Positions 11,801 through 23,480 of a stretch of 64,000 nucleotides of DNA are shown one piece after another (within the stretch, counting starts at the first letter, position 1; every line of letters starts with the position of its first letter). The notes under the pieces are model-generated. The model made no database searches. It was not told the origin of the DNA and saw only the letters and a program-made list of their open reading frames with translations. The position numbers and the translations under genes were made by a program. Source of the DNA: Camarhynchus parvulus. Its lineage: Eukaryota; Chordata; Aves; Passeriformes; Thraupidae. The DNA lies in NCBI RefSeq assembly GCF_901933205.1, contig NC_044572.1, forward strand, positions 79,481,465 to 79,545,464, written 5' to 3'.

Positions 11801-13042
11801 AGTGCTACAAAATTGTGCAGTTTTAGGGGTCTGGAAGAAAAAGTAGGTGGAAACACAGCTTTCATTACACTTAGTTGAAATAAGGCTCTACTTAATACAC
11901 TCTGTGTCTAACATTTTCTAATGACAGTGTGCACAGACATCTTATTCAGCAGAAGTCCTTCCTGTTAGCACAGTGGACCAAATCAGAACGTAGGAGTCAA
12001 TAAGAAAAACGCTTACACAAGGAGTTATCACCATTGTATGTAATTCCTGTTAAGACCAGTTCTATGAGTTTTTTTCTCAGTGGAAGGAAACATGTTGGAG
12101 TCATATAACTTTCATAGCTTTAGCAGTTGTCAGAGTAGCTAAGTCTTGGGACACCTCTTTCTTCTGTGCCAAGGAATTCTGAAGTCTATTGAGACTGCAA
12201 TAAGCATTTATTGACAATTTCTTCTAAAACAATATACAGAGAAATATTATTTTTTGAACTGTTTAGCAATTACATTAAGTTGTTTGGTGATCAGCAGGCA
12301 CTCAGATGTCATCACGTTTTTGGGGATTTTTCCTAGTTGTGGCATCAGTTTTCCTGGTAGAGATGAATACTGATTTTTTTTTTTAAGAAAACTTGACTTC
12401 TTTTAAATAATATTACCACTGAGCAGGTGTACACTGTGTATCTAAGATATTTTGATTGTGTAATGAATAAATTAATTAATACTGATTATTGCCATTCTCT
12501 TAGCTTTGTACGAGTGTTTTGTAAGGATATCTACATGTGGAGTGATACCAAGCAGTCAACTAGGAAACTGAGGGCAAAGATGCCTTTGCTTTCTAGTATG
12601 TACAGGCTCTCGTTCAGGCATTTGCTCAGGGCTATTTCACCTGGCACAGGTACCCATTCCTTGTGATCTCTGCATGCAGAGTGGCTTGAGGATGATGTTG
12701 GTTGCCATGGTGGGAAAAGGGCAGACTGCTTGTCCAGCCTACTGGATGGCCCAGCAGACTATAAATAAGTTACAGCATTTTTTCTACAGCCTTGGTTGTG
12801 CAGTTGCTCATTTCTATTTTGTGAACCCACTGCACAGTTGGAATTTGTAGTAAATCTGAAATCTATTAAGTCTGCTTTTCTGTGTTTCCAACTCTTTCCA
12901 CTTTTCTTAACTGACAGAGTTCATGAATGTGCAAAAGGGACGTGTCTGATACAAATCTCTTGCACAGAGGATTAAAATGACTGCATCATCAATAATGTCA
13001 GAGGGGTAGTGTTGACTAAAATGTAGAAAACAATATAAAAGT
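8895..13042. other. Unassigned intronic sequence downstream of the CpG island
   Basis: Immediately after the donor at 8895 the composition returns to AT-rich. No CR1 or LTR similarity is seen for about 4.1 kb, making this one of the longer repeat-free stretches near the putative promoter, and such a stretch is a reasonable place for regulatory DNA. T-rich runs occur at 10065-10090 and 11050-11070. No coding exon is visible. Confidence 0.65.
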
Positions 13043-13463
13043 TGTCGAGTCTTTGAGGTCCCCAGAACAAAGGAGGAATTGAGAATCTGACCCCATGTTC
13101 TCAGAAGGCTGATTCATTACTTTATGATATTTCATATTATACTAAAGAATGCTACACTAAAACTATACTAAGGAAAGAGAAGGATACAGACAGAAGGCTT
13201 AACAAGAATGAATAATGAAAACTTGTGACTGACTCCTCAGAGTCCGACACAGCTGATGGTGATTGGTCATTAAATAAAAACAATTCACATGAAGCCAAAC
13301 AAACATTGACCAGTTGGTAAACAATCTCCAGACCACATTCCAAAGCAGCAAAACAGGGAGAAGCTATCAGATAATTGTTGTTTTCATTCTCTTCTGAGGC
13401 TTCTCAGCTTCCCAGGAGAAGAAATCCCGGCAAAGGGATTTTTCGGAAAATATGACATTGACA
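13043..13463 (+). mobile_element. Solo LTR of an endogenous retrovirus (class II-like), copy 1
   Basis: A 421-bp element starts TGTCGAG and ends TTGACA, and is flanked by a perfect 6-bp direct repeat AAAAGT (13037-13042 and 13464-13469). TG...CA ends and a 6-bp duplication are the rule for beta-like/class II (ERVK) integrations. No gag, pol or env sequence is next to it, so it is a solo LTR left by recombination between two LTRs. It is alignable along nearly its whole length with the element at 22836-23259 (shared blocks include GATACAGACAGAAGG and GCTGATGGTGATTGGTCATTA). The strand is that in which both copies read alike; transcription direction is not proven. Confidence 0.85.
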
Positions 13464-16400
13464 AAAAGTGAAGAGGAAATATTACACACTTGTAGGGTTT
13501 TTTTGCAGTTAATGTCTATCATCAGAGGGGTCAGTATTTTATTGCTGAGCCCAGTCTACCATGAACTTTCTAATCATGCTTTTGTCTTTTAAAGTCTTGA
13601 AACTGTTAGTTGTCACAAGATGGCCTTGAAGCAAGAGAAAAGTCAGCCTATTGCTGGGAGCTAACTTAGAAAACCTAAAACATTCTTCTAATGCAAGAGA
13701 TGGTTAATTGACAATAGGTAAAGATAAAGAATGAAAAGAGAAGGATAGCAGAGATTTTAAGCAAACAAAACCCTTCAGATCCCAATAAACAGTTTTGCAA
13801 TTTTTATTTTTTTTAAGGTCACAGTGCTACCTGTCTGCCCTGCCCTGATTTCAGGTTAGATTTCTTTTGGCTCCCCAGCTGACCCTCTCAATTGGCTTTT
13901 TATGTGATAAAAATTGAATAGTCAAATTTCAAATTGAGAGCCAAGCGTGCAAATGGCTCCATGACAGCTTTCTGTGAGGAGCGGGTTCTCATCTTTGTCC
14001 TTGGTCTCTGCTCCTTTTCTCCACCTCAGTCTGCACAGTGGCTCTGTTGTTTTTCATTGTCTTTCTGTGGCATTCAAAGCCATTATGTATTCACAGCTCT
14101 ATACTGCTGAGCTGTGACTCTTTTTAAATGATTCCCACCTAATTGATACTCAGTCACATGGGTAAAGTCCTTCAGAAAAGCTCCTGTCAGCCCTGTCCCT
14201 GCCATTAGCTGGGGAGAGGGATGCTCCTCAGTTCTCATGTGAAATTTGGAGCCATTAGGGCGGGAAGTTTGTGGCTGCTGAATCAGAGGAAATATTTTTA
14301 GTGATCTGTCTCTAGTACTTACTTTTTTTTTTTTCCTAATGAACTTGATGATAGTCAGTCAAAGCTAGAAGTTCTCAGATTGTTTAAAATGAGGTATCAA
14401 GATCTGCTGAAATTAGTGGAACTTGGCTTACTTACCAGGAGGTGGATCTGTGTTGGGTTGCCTTATATTGCCCTTGTACTTATGGAAGACTTGCCTGACC
14501 TGATGCAATCCATATGTTTTGTTGTGCTCTTGCTGAAACTGCTACACAACTGCTTTAAGTAACTTCAGCCATAGTAAACTACAGCACATCTTGGCATATC
14601 CTGTGGAGGAGGTGAAATGTCACCAGCTTTATCGGCATAAACTGTATTTAAAATTATGTGCTCAGAAGGATGTAATTAAAAGAGGATAGAAAATAATATA
14701 TAAACTGCAAAAGCCCTTGGACTTTCCTAAATGACTTTACAGCATCCTCACCATATTTGTTCCCCTCTAAACAGTCATAAGGGTAGACATTGCACTGGAA
14801 GGGTGTGTGCTTGACATTCATAAAGTTTCAAACACTGATGTATTTTGGGTTTGATTTTAACCAAGCACAGATGCCTAAAAAGTCATTTCCAGTAAATGAT
14901 TTGCTGGTGCTAGGATCTGATGAATAACTTGCATTCCCTAATCTATTCTTGAACAAACATATAGAAAAGAATTTAGAGCAATTTTATTTTAATGTAATTG
15001 TTCCTGTATGAGATTAATACTACATATGAGTACTGAGTAACCCTAGCATTAATCATTTTTCCTTGTTCATAATTCTTTTTCTACCTCAGTTCACTGTAAG
15101 GCTATATATTCTGTGGTCCAGCAATGATTTGTGATTTTCATCACAAATAATACAGACTGTGTATTCAGTACCAAAATATGAAATGTATTGAAATTATAGT
15201 TACAGAGATGGAGAATTTTCCTTCAGCAATAGCATAACGGAGTGTATAGATTTCTCAGTAATTTTTTCTCTTATGAGTTACTTGCATCCACTTTTGAGGA
15301 GGTCATGTTATACCTCCATTCTCCCATTACTGCTCTTGTAATGTGCTGGCAGTGCATGGTTTTGGTTTGGGGTTTGGTTGGTTGGTTGGTTTTTGTTTGT
15401 TTTTGTCATTCTTTGCGTTTGTTTTGTTTGTTTGTTTGTTGTTTTGTTGTGGTTTTTTGGTTTGGTTCTTCGTCTGTGCTTTTACAACTGTTGCTTAAAT
15501 TTTGTTTCATAGATGAAATAACTACTTTGTTCACTTTTCAACTGTAATGTAGTTATTGCTCTGATACCCTATGTACTTTGTTTCTAATAAGTATTTACCA
15601 CAAAAAAAAGTTATTTAACTATTGTTTTAGTATACCTATAAGTGGGATTTTTGAAGTGCCATTGCCCCTCTTAAATAAGCTTCTGCAGTTTTTTTAAAGC
15701 CCATGTACATACGCATACAGCGCTGAATTATATGAAGAATGATATCAAAATTAGCCATGTCCAAATTAGCTCTGTATTTCTCAGGAGCTTTACCTGGAAT
15801 GTGCATCTATATATTCCCTCAGTGCTCTTTGCACAAGTTGTCTGTCTTTGAAGAGCGGCCTTTCACATAACATTAGTCTTAACAAATTGTTATTTTCACA
15901 GTATCTTTTAGTTTGACGACCTTTAATTTTCACTGTGTTTAATAGTAGTTTAAAGTATATATTTTAATTTGTGTCAAATTATCATATTGAAGCTGTGCAG
16001 CACATCACATATAAGTTATTTCTAATATCGTATGAGCTGTCTGGCTTATACTGTAAATTTTGTACAATGAGAGCTTGCTGTAAATCAGACACATGCTCCT
16101 TGATTCAGTTGATGGAGTAGGCCAGAACTTCATTTGCTTGGTAGCTGTAGTTCTGTGCTGAAGAGCTAACACTGGGTCACAGCTTCAGGGAGGCAGGTAA
16201 GGGGAAGGGGGAAACAAAAAGTAAAGTCTTAAAAGGTAGTGATATTTTTCATTTGGACATCTAGCTGACATATTGGTCCTTCCAACTAAAGAAAAAAGGC
16301 TGCTATTATTTTAACAGCACAGTAAAAATGTATAGACATTTTCAAGGAAAGATTAAAGCAGAAGGGTTTATAGATCCATCACATCTTGAATGAGACCCAA

Positions 16401-19400
16401 AGCACCTTTGCAATGTCCCTGTAGGCATCTCAGGACTGGGTTACACTCAAATGGAATGGGCAAAGTTCATCTTTTTTCCTGTGAACTACAGCAATACACT
16501 GTCTGCTGGATTACCTGAAAAAATTCCTTAAAAGTTACAGGATTTCCTTTAATGGATAAACTCTTGTGATAACAGCTTCTTGACACTTGTATCTTTAGGC
16601 TCTCTTCTTTAAGCTATCATGGCAGATTTTTTTTTAAACGTTGCCAGTTTGTTCATGTGTTGGTGATGACTTGCACACAGACACAATAGCATTGCTTCAG
16701 AGCATGTGCATTACACATGTGAATTTATCTCTTTGCAGAAAATGTTACCTGAACTAATATTCTGGAAATACCAGGAGTCTACTTCAAGTATATGAGATTT
16801 TATTTATAGCCTTGCCATCTGGAAAGATACAAGGCGTCTCAGCCTTGTGAACGTGCTTGATGATGTTTGAGGAAAAATAGAGGGAATAAATTTGGCTGTG
16901 GCTCCTTTGTCATCCATGTTCCTGCACTGCTAACATGAAGACAGAAGTGAAGGTGGTTTTAGGACAAGATGCTTGCTGTTTTAAATAATAACAAAATTCT
17001 ACATACTTTGGAGTGTGTTTGCTATGATGTGTAGACAAGTAAGTTACAAAGCAGCTGCCCATCATTTTCAAGTGCTCACAAGTGAAGGACAGCCCCTTGC
17101 ATTGCAACTTGAGGCCATTTCTGTTACTACCTGGATGGTCAGGTACCAAGCTAGTAAGCTGGCAGCATCTGAGCTAAAAAATGTTGACATCCCTGACTTG
17201 AGTTTGCACTTTTGTGCTTTTCTAGAGAGTGAAATCCAGAAGCAGCATGACAAGTTTGGTTAGTGTGCTAAACAGCCAGTGTTTCTGGGAGCCAGGTGAT
17301 GTTAAAATCAGATTGGAGTTAAATGTTTATGTGCTTAAAAGTGTTTCCCTGGTTGATCTCAGACCACTGAAGAAGCCTTGAGCAGTTGGGAGGGTGTCTG
17401 TTCTGGCAGGCTCCAGGATGGCCTTACTTCCATTGCGTCTCCTGGCTCTGAGAGTTGTCTCCTCTCCTGTGGCTTATGCAAGAGAACGTTTTCTTTGTCA
17501 TTACTTTCTCTCTGCTTTTTTTCCCCAGGAATAATTAGTGCATTGGGAGTAAACAAGTACAGCAGTGATTCGAGCATTGCTGCACCACTTTCTTTCTTCT
17601 CCCAAACTTTTGCTCTGTGTTCACTCCTGCCATTCTCTACTGATGTGTTATGAATGGGTCTTGCTACATTCTTGAAGAGTTCTCTGAGTTAGGGGTGTAA
17701 TTTTCTTGTCTGATATTATATATTGAACTGTTTGTTGTTTTTCATTAGGAATTGTGTGTCTGAAATTATCTTATAATGAAATTCTGAGTTCTTGTTGAGT
17801 TATTGAAATGGTTAGAAATTATATATTTGGCTGCGGTAAATGCAGCATTAGATATAAGTGGACTCATTTGCTCCTAAAGAGGAATGCATGTACAAATAGC
17901 ACCGGCATCCATCAAAAAAGATTTTATTTTGTCTATATATCATGAAGATTAAACTTTCTGATTTTCTTTTTCCAAACAAAATGTGATTTATTTGCTATTT
18001 TATTTATTTTAAGATTTTGGGTATTATTGAATCATACTGTTAGTTAGTGCCCTGCTATCAGTTTTGCATGCTTGAAATCTATGACATTATTTGACTGTCA
18101 GTATCTCATTACACTGCTTTCTTCTGTAGTGTGTTCAGGGGCTGCAACTCAAAGTCTGGTAGCAATAATCTCAACTGTTTTCCTATTCTTATTTTTAGTT
18201 CTTTGGCATCAGTGTTATAATGCCTTAAAATGAAAATAAGCTTGGATAAATGGATAAAGGCAGTGCCTGGACACTCGTTAATAACTGCCTTGTCTTAGGA
18301 AGTCATACAAATAGGGGTGACTGTGGCGTAGCTGCAGGATAGAGCTGCAGGATAAGGAAACTGCCTGCTTGTCTGTGACCTCCAGATAGACTCTGGATAT
18401 CTGTTTAGACAAACTCTAAAATGCCTTATGATTGGGCTTTTATTGCACATGGGCCTCCTAATGTAATCTTTTAACATTTTTAAGACAGGAAAGAGACAGA
18501 ACCTAAGTTTTAATTAGTACTGGCTCATGTAAAACAGCTGTCCATAAAATCAGTGAAATTCCTATTTGGGCATAGGTGCATTTTCCAAGCTCTTACACAA
18601 CCTCCTTGTGTGGGTTGCTGCCTTTCCTTTCTTTAAACATTTATTGTTAATATTCATGGAATGCTTTAAAAGAATAATTAGCCATTTTGTTATTTGGAGG
18701 GAGAAGTCAGATGCAGATTTGAGACAGTCAGCATTGGGACTTGGCATTTTATGATTGATTTTTCTGAATGGCAGAGTAGGTTTATTTAAAAAATCTCAAA
18801 CACACTCTTCCATCTAAAAATCAGTATATTTGAAAGGGAATTTTGAAAAAAAAATTACATGCAAGCATTGTGAACAGATTGAAAGTTTTTCTGGGAATGG
18901 GAGGCCCAGTCATTACTGTTTGGCAGCACTGTCCTTATTGTTTCAGAATATCTTTGTGCGTGACATACTATTTTTTTTATATATATAAAGGAATTAATTT
19001 TCATTATGATTTTTGTCATTTACCTCATACTGATTTTAGTTGAAATTTTGAAGCATGCACCAGTGAGGCACAACATAGCTTTGAAACACAGTATTAAAAA
19101 AAAATAGTTTGAAAACTAATTAAAAAAATCAGTTTGCAAATAAAATCAATTTGGCTCAGTTTACCAAAACATGAGCAGGATTCAGAAACAGCTTGTTGGC
19201 TGAGCTCAACAGCAGGAGAAGCTGTAGTCGATCAGTTCTGCCCTCTTCAGCAGGTGTAATACCATTTGATGGAAATTGCAATACATGGTTTCAGGGGACA
19301 TGTGGATAATGTGTCCAGATGATAGCAACATCAACAAAGTATAGAAAAAAACATGGGCAGATGTTTGGCTTATTCTGTCTACATGGTTACACGTACTTAA

Positions 19401-22382
19401 GCTCACTGTAATGGAGTTTATCTACTGTCGTGTTGTGTTTTGCTCTCTTACAAAGAAGGATTTTATGGCAGGCTGCTCATCTTGCAAAACAGTTCACCTG
19501 TTGCAGCAACCATATTTTGCAGCCTTAGCTGCAGGATTTTTTACCTTTTTTTTCCCCTATTCTTTCTTTCCAAATATATTGAAGTGCTTGGTTTGACTAC
19601 AGTGGGATGAATTGCTTTATGGTTTTGACATACAACAGGGTATTCTTGCTGTGACTCGATACTTCAGACCTTCACAGGCAGAAGAAGATAAATTGCACAC
19701 TTTTCAAATGTCACCCTTAGGGAAAAAAAAGCCTCTAGGTTTATCTAACTGAATAACTTTTACGTTTGCTTTTTATGTTCTGCTCTGTGTGTGCCAGAAG
19801 TATGTCTACTCCTAGAATTACTGAAATAGAATGTTGACTCAACTTGATCTATGGAATATAAAGTGTAGCAATAATTACTGAAAATATTTAGACAGATGTT
19901 TGAGTCATTGTTCTTCAGATCCATTGATGTATAATTAAAAGTGGTGGTGTATCCAGCTGTTCTATCATCAGGAGGTCCTGTTGGTATGGGTAGGGCATCC
20001 TGTCTCCATTATCTGCTCCTGTCTCTTTTCATTCCCACTACTAGAACTCCTTAAAATTCTAAATCAACACAGCTTGCAAATTTAAATTCAGTGCTTTGTG
20101 AGATTAATTCAAAAAATGTATTAAACTATAATTTTGAAGCTGATGTGAACATTTAAAGGAAAGGGGGTTTATCTGCTATTCATTTAATGCAGCACAAAAT
20201 TAACATCTGAATCAAACAGCAAAATTTTAGTAAATAAGATGCAGCATTTATTATGAGGTCTCATTATTCCATATGCATAATAATATTTTCAAAGTGTAAT
20301 TTTTTCTTCTTAAGCTGCTCAAAATGTTTCCCCCTGTTTTTCAACAAGGCACTGTGTGTTGATGTTTGTAATTAGATCATTTGCATACAGTCATTGTCAT
20401 TAGAAAGTTAGCATTTTCAGTGGTTACAGTTGTCTGAGTTATCCAAAGCTTTCTCATTTAGAAATATTTGAAATTATAATTTAGGTCACATAGTTTTTGT
20501 GCTATCCATTATTTGGAGTGTTATTTCTCACATGACTGCTTCTCAAGCTTAAGCTTGTTTCACTGTAAATAATTTTGTAGTTTCCATTTTAGTGGAATTC
20601 TAACCGTAGAGTATTTTCTTTTAGGGAACACATAGTTGCGAGTTATTTATGTGAGGTACTGTATCCAGAACCATGTGTACTCAGTTGCTGTGGAGACACC
20701 TGTCATCCTGTCTTCCTAGGAAAGTGATAGTCCAGCCTGGCACCAAACATGCCCAAAGCAGTGGCGTGCAGAAAATTCGCTAGCATATACAAAACCTGTG
20801 TCACTGGCTTGAGAGATGTGTTCTGTAAATTCAGGAAAGGAAGGTAAAATCTGAAAATAACCAAACCCTATGCACTTTGGCTTACCTCCAGGAGGTTATG
20901 TTCCCCTCCGTCCAGTCCTGACAATAATCCAGTTGCCAAACTTCAATTACGATTGTCTATAGAGACTGCACCCTATGCAAGTACTGGATCCAGAAGGGCT
21001 CCTTGCACATCTCCTGTATCAAACATGAGGAACAAAAGGTAGAAACTGTCTGCAGTGTTTGTAAAGCTGCTTAAAAGGAAGGAAACTGATTTATAAGGCT
21101 TTAATTGTCAAAGGCCTCATCTTTAAGTGGTATTACACTGTTGGAGGACTTTGCTCTTCCAGAAAAAGTCATGAAAAGTGGTTAGAGGCACTTTATATTC
21201 CAATGATGCTGTCAAAGACATCCCAAACATTGTTGCAAGGTCTCTGCCCACTTTTCATGAATGTATTCAAGGGAGGGTATGCTGTATTTTTCTCTCTCTG
21301 TCTCTCTCTTTCTGGCTTTTCTCTGTAGTGGATATGAGCCAGAGAAATGTCTTTCCTGGTCAATGCAGTCTCTTGTTTGAGGAAATGAGGTAAAGTGCAT
21401 CCCATTAAATTATTTCTTTCATTCTAATTTCAGCGACTTGCTTTTGGAAAGGAAATACACTTTGCCAGCCATGTAATAAAAAAAATAGTCTGTACTAAAT
21501 AGGAATCAAGCTTTAGGGATGGGAAAGTAACACAATAATAAGAAGGCTTCAGCAGAGGTGAAATTTGGTTCAAAATCCTGATTTTGGTGCACTAAATATA
21601 TACTTTCCCTTTTTAAGACAGAGAGGAACTTGCTGTATAAATTTTTAGCACTTGCTAAATCAGTTTGATGTCACATTTTGCTTGTCACATGATTGGATAA
21701 TGTAAAATACAGAAGGAATAGACAACAGAACAGGTCCAGAAAATTAAGTAGCTTTTCTTTTATTCTTACAGTTTAGCATTGCAAATGTTTCTGGTATTTG
21801 TGTATTCCAGTCTGGTGAGACTCTCCTCGAAAGGGTCTGAATCCAAGAAGCCAGACTTACTGAGCAAAGAGGCTTCTCAGGACTGGATCCAGTGCAGCTG
21901 TCAGACTAGGGAAGGTTAGTGTTTTGCATGGCACAGGCTATTGTTTAAATTAGTCTGTGAGATGAGAGGAATAAGGTAAGGTTACCTTACTTTGTAAGGT
22001 AAAACAAGTTGAACCATCTATGATCAATTCAGAAAATAGAACAATATTCTCCCATATTGATATAATTGGATATCTTACACATTCCTAGCCTTCAGGCTCA
22101 CTAGGAAGAAGCTACACCTCTCACTCTGATTAGACAGAGAAAAATTCTAGAAAATCTCTCTTTTACTACAGAAGTGTTCTGAGAGGGAGAGTAATTTTGA
22201 TGGCACAAAAAAAGTTACGTAGTACAGTGTGCCTGACAACTGTCTGGTCAAATTTTGCTGCTTCTGAGATGATGTGTTTGCCTCAGTAACCTTGATAAGG
22301 TTAGTTTCAGAGAGCGCTATGCCCAGTAACTCTGTGCACCAAGACACACTGGGAGCTACCTGGCTGACAAGTAGCTTTGCCA
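13464..22382. other. Unassigned intronic sequence, repeat-poor
   Basis: About 9 kb with few recognisable transposons. It contains the T/G tract at 15360-15470, a CT-rich run at 21288-21327, a 14-bp perfect palindrome CAAGCTTAAGCTTG at 20544-20557 and an octamer ATTTGCAT at 20379-20386. Weakly CR1-like sequence may begin at about 22310. Two stretches (13860-14300 and 20080-20600) read like non-coding regulatory DNA, but this cannot be proven without alignment. Confidence 0.6.
15360..15470 (+). repeat. T/G-rich low-complexity tract (GGTT, GTTT units)
   Basis: Repeated GGTT and GTTT units (three GGTT units near 15377 and a TTTG run near 15420-15435). The apparent 101-codon open frame over it (15242-15547) is rich in Val/Phe/Leu purely because of composition. 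Confidence 0.9.
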
Positions 22383-22835
22383 AAAAAGGCCCTGAGGGGT
22401 CCTAGTGGACACCAAGTTGAGCATGAGACAGAAATGTGCCCTTGTGGCAAAGAAGGTAACCAGTGTCCTTGGCTGCCTTAGGAGGATGAGTGTTGCCAGC
22501 TGGTCAAGGTGATCTTTTTCCTCTTCTCAGCACTGGTAAGGCCACACCTCAACACTGGGTCCAGTTCTGGCCTTCTTAGTTCAAGACGGATACAGACATT
22601 GGAGGGGGTCCAGCAAAGAGCCACTAAGATGATGAAAGGAACATCTCTCCTTTGAGGAAAGGCTGAGACCTGAGACTGTTCAGCCTGGGGTAAAGAAGTC
22701 TTGAGGAAGGAAGTCATCAATATGTACAAACACCTAACAGAGGGTGCAAAGAAGAGGGAGTCAGATTCTTTTCAGTGGTGCCCAGGGACAGGACCAGAGC
22801 CAGTGGACACAAACTGAAACACAGAAGGTGCTGTT
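22383..22835 (+). repeat. CR1 LINE, 5' portion of a copy split by an LTR
   Basis: From about 22383 the sequence follows the CR1 RT C-terminal region (GTGGACACCAAGTTGAGCATGAG, then the block AAGATGATGAAAGGA and TTCAGCCTGGG) up to the LTR at 22836. The preceding 70 bases (about 22310-22382) are weakly CR1-like and may extend the element. Small indels and stops disrupt the frame. It continues after the LTR at 23260. Confidence 0.93.
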
Positions 22836-23259
22836 TGTGTTGAGTTTGTGAGGGTCCCTAGGATGAAGTGAGAGATGATGAATCTGACTCCATCTTCTCA
22901 GAAGGCTGATTTATTATTTTATGATATGATATTATATTAAAGAATGCTATACTAAAACTGTACTAAAGAAAGAGAAGGATACAGACAGAAGGTTTAGCAA
23001 GAGTGATAATGAAAAACTTGTGACTGACTCCTCAGAGTCCAACACAGCTGATGGTGATTGGTCATTACATAAAAACAATTCCCGTGAAACCAGTCAAACA
23101 TGCACCTGTTGATAAACAATGTCCAAACCACATTCCAAAGCAGCAAACACAGGAGAAGGGAATCAGATAATGATTATTTACATTTTTCTCTGAGGCTTCT
23201 CAGCTTCCCAAGAGGAGAAATCCTGGCAAAGGGATTTTTCAGAACATATGACAGTGACA
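22836..23259 (+). mobile_element. Solo LTR of the same family, copy 2, nested in a CR1
   Basis: A roughly 424-bp element beginning TGTGTTGAG and ending GTGACA interrupts a CR1. CR1 sequence stops at GAAGGTGCTGT (22834) and resumes at CTGTATGAACACC (23260). The flanks give an imperfect short duplication CTGTT/CTGTA (22831-22835, 23260-23264), so the exact start is uncertain by one or two bases. It is homologous to 13043-13463 from end to end and has no internal retroviral genes. The nesting shows this LTR inserted after the CR1. Confidence 0.85.
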
Positions 23260-23480
23260 CTGTATGAACACCAGGAGACACACCATTACTGGGAGAGTGA
23301 CTGAACATTGGAACAAGTTGCCCAGAGAGATCGTAGGTTCTTCTTCCTTAGAGGTATTCAAAAGCTACCTGGACAGGGTCCTGGACAGCTTGCTCAGCGT
23401 GGCCTTCTGTGAATTGGACATGGTGGCCTCCAGAGGCCCCTGCCTACCTCCACACTTCTGTGATCCTTTAAATGTGCCTG
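23260..23480 (+). repeat. CR1 LINE, 3' portion of the copy split by an LTR
   Basis: Directly continues the CR1 of 22383-22835: the block GAACACCAGGAGACAC is followed by AACATTGGAACAAGTTGCCCAGAGAG and the 3' UTR (CTCCAGAGGCCCCTGCC near 23430), ending with a decayed TTCTGTGATCC tail near 23470. The join across the LTR is colinear, so both pieces are one insertion event. Confidence 0.93.

Noticed and set aside
15242..15547. 101-codon open frame
   Set aside because: Produced by the T/G low-complexity tract.
13043..23259. A full provirus bounded by the two LTRs
   Set aside because: The sequence between them shows no gag, pol or env, and the first LTR has its own 6-bp target duplication while the second sits inside a CR1.
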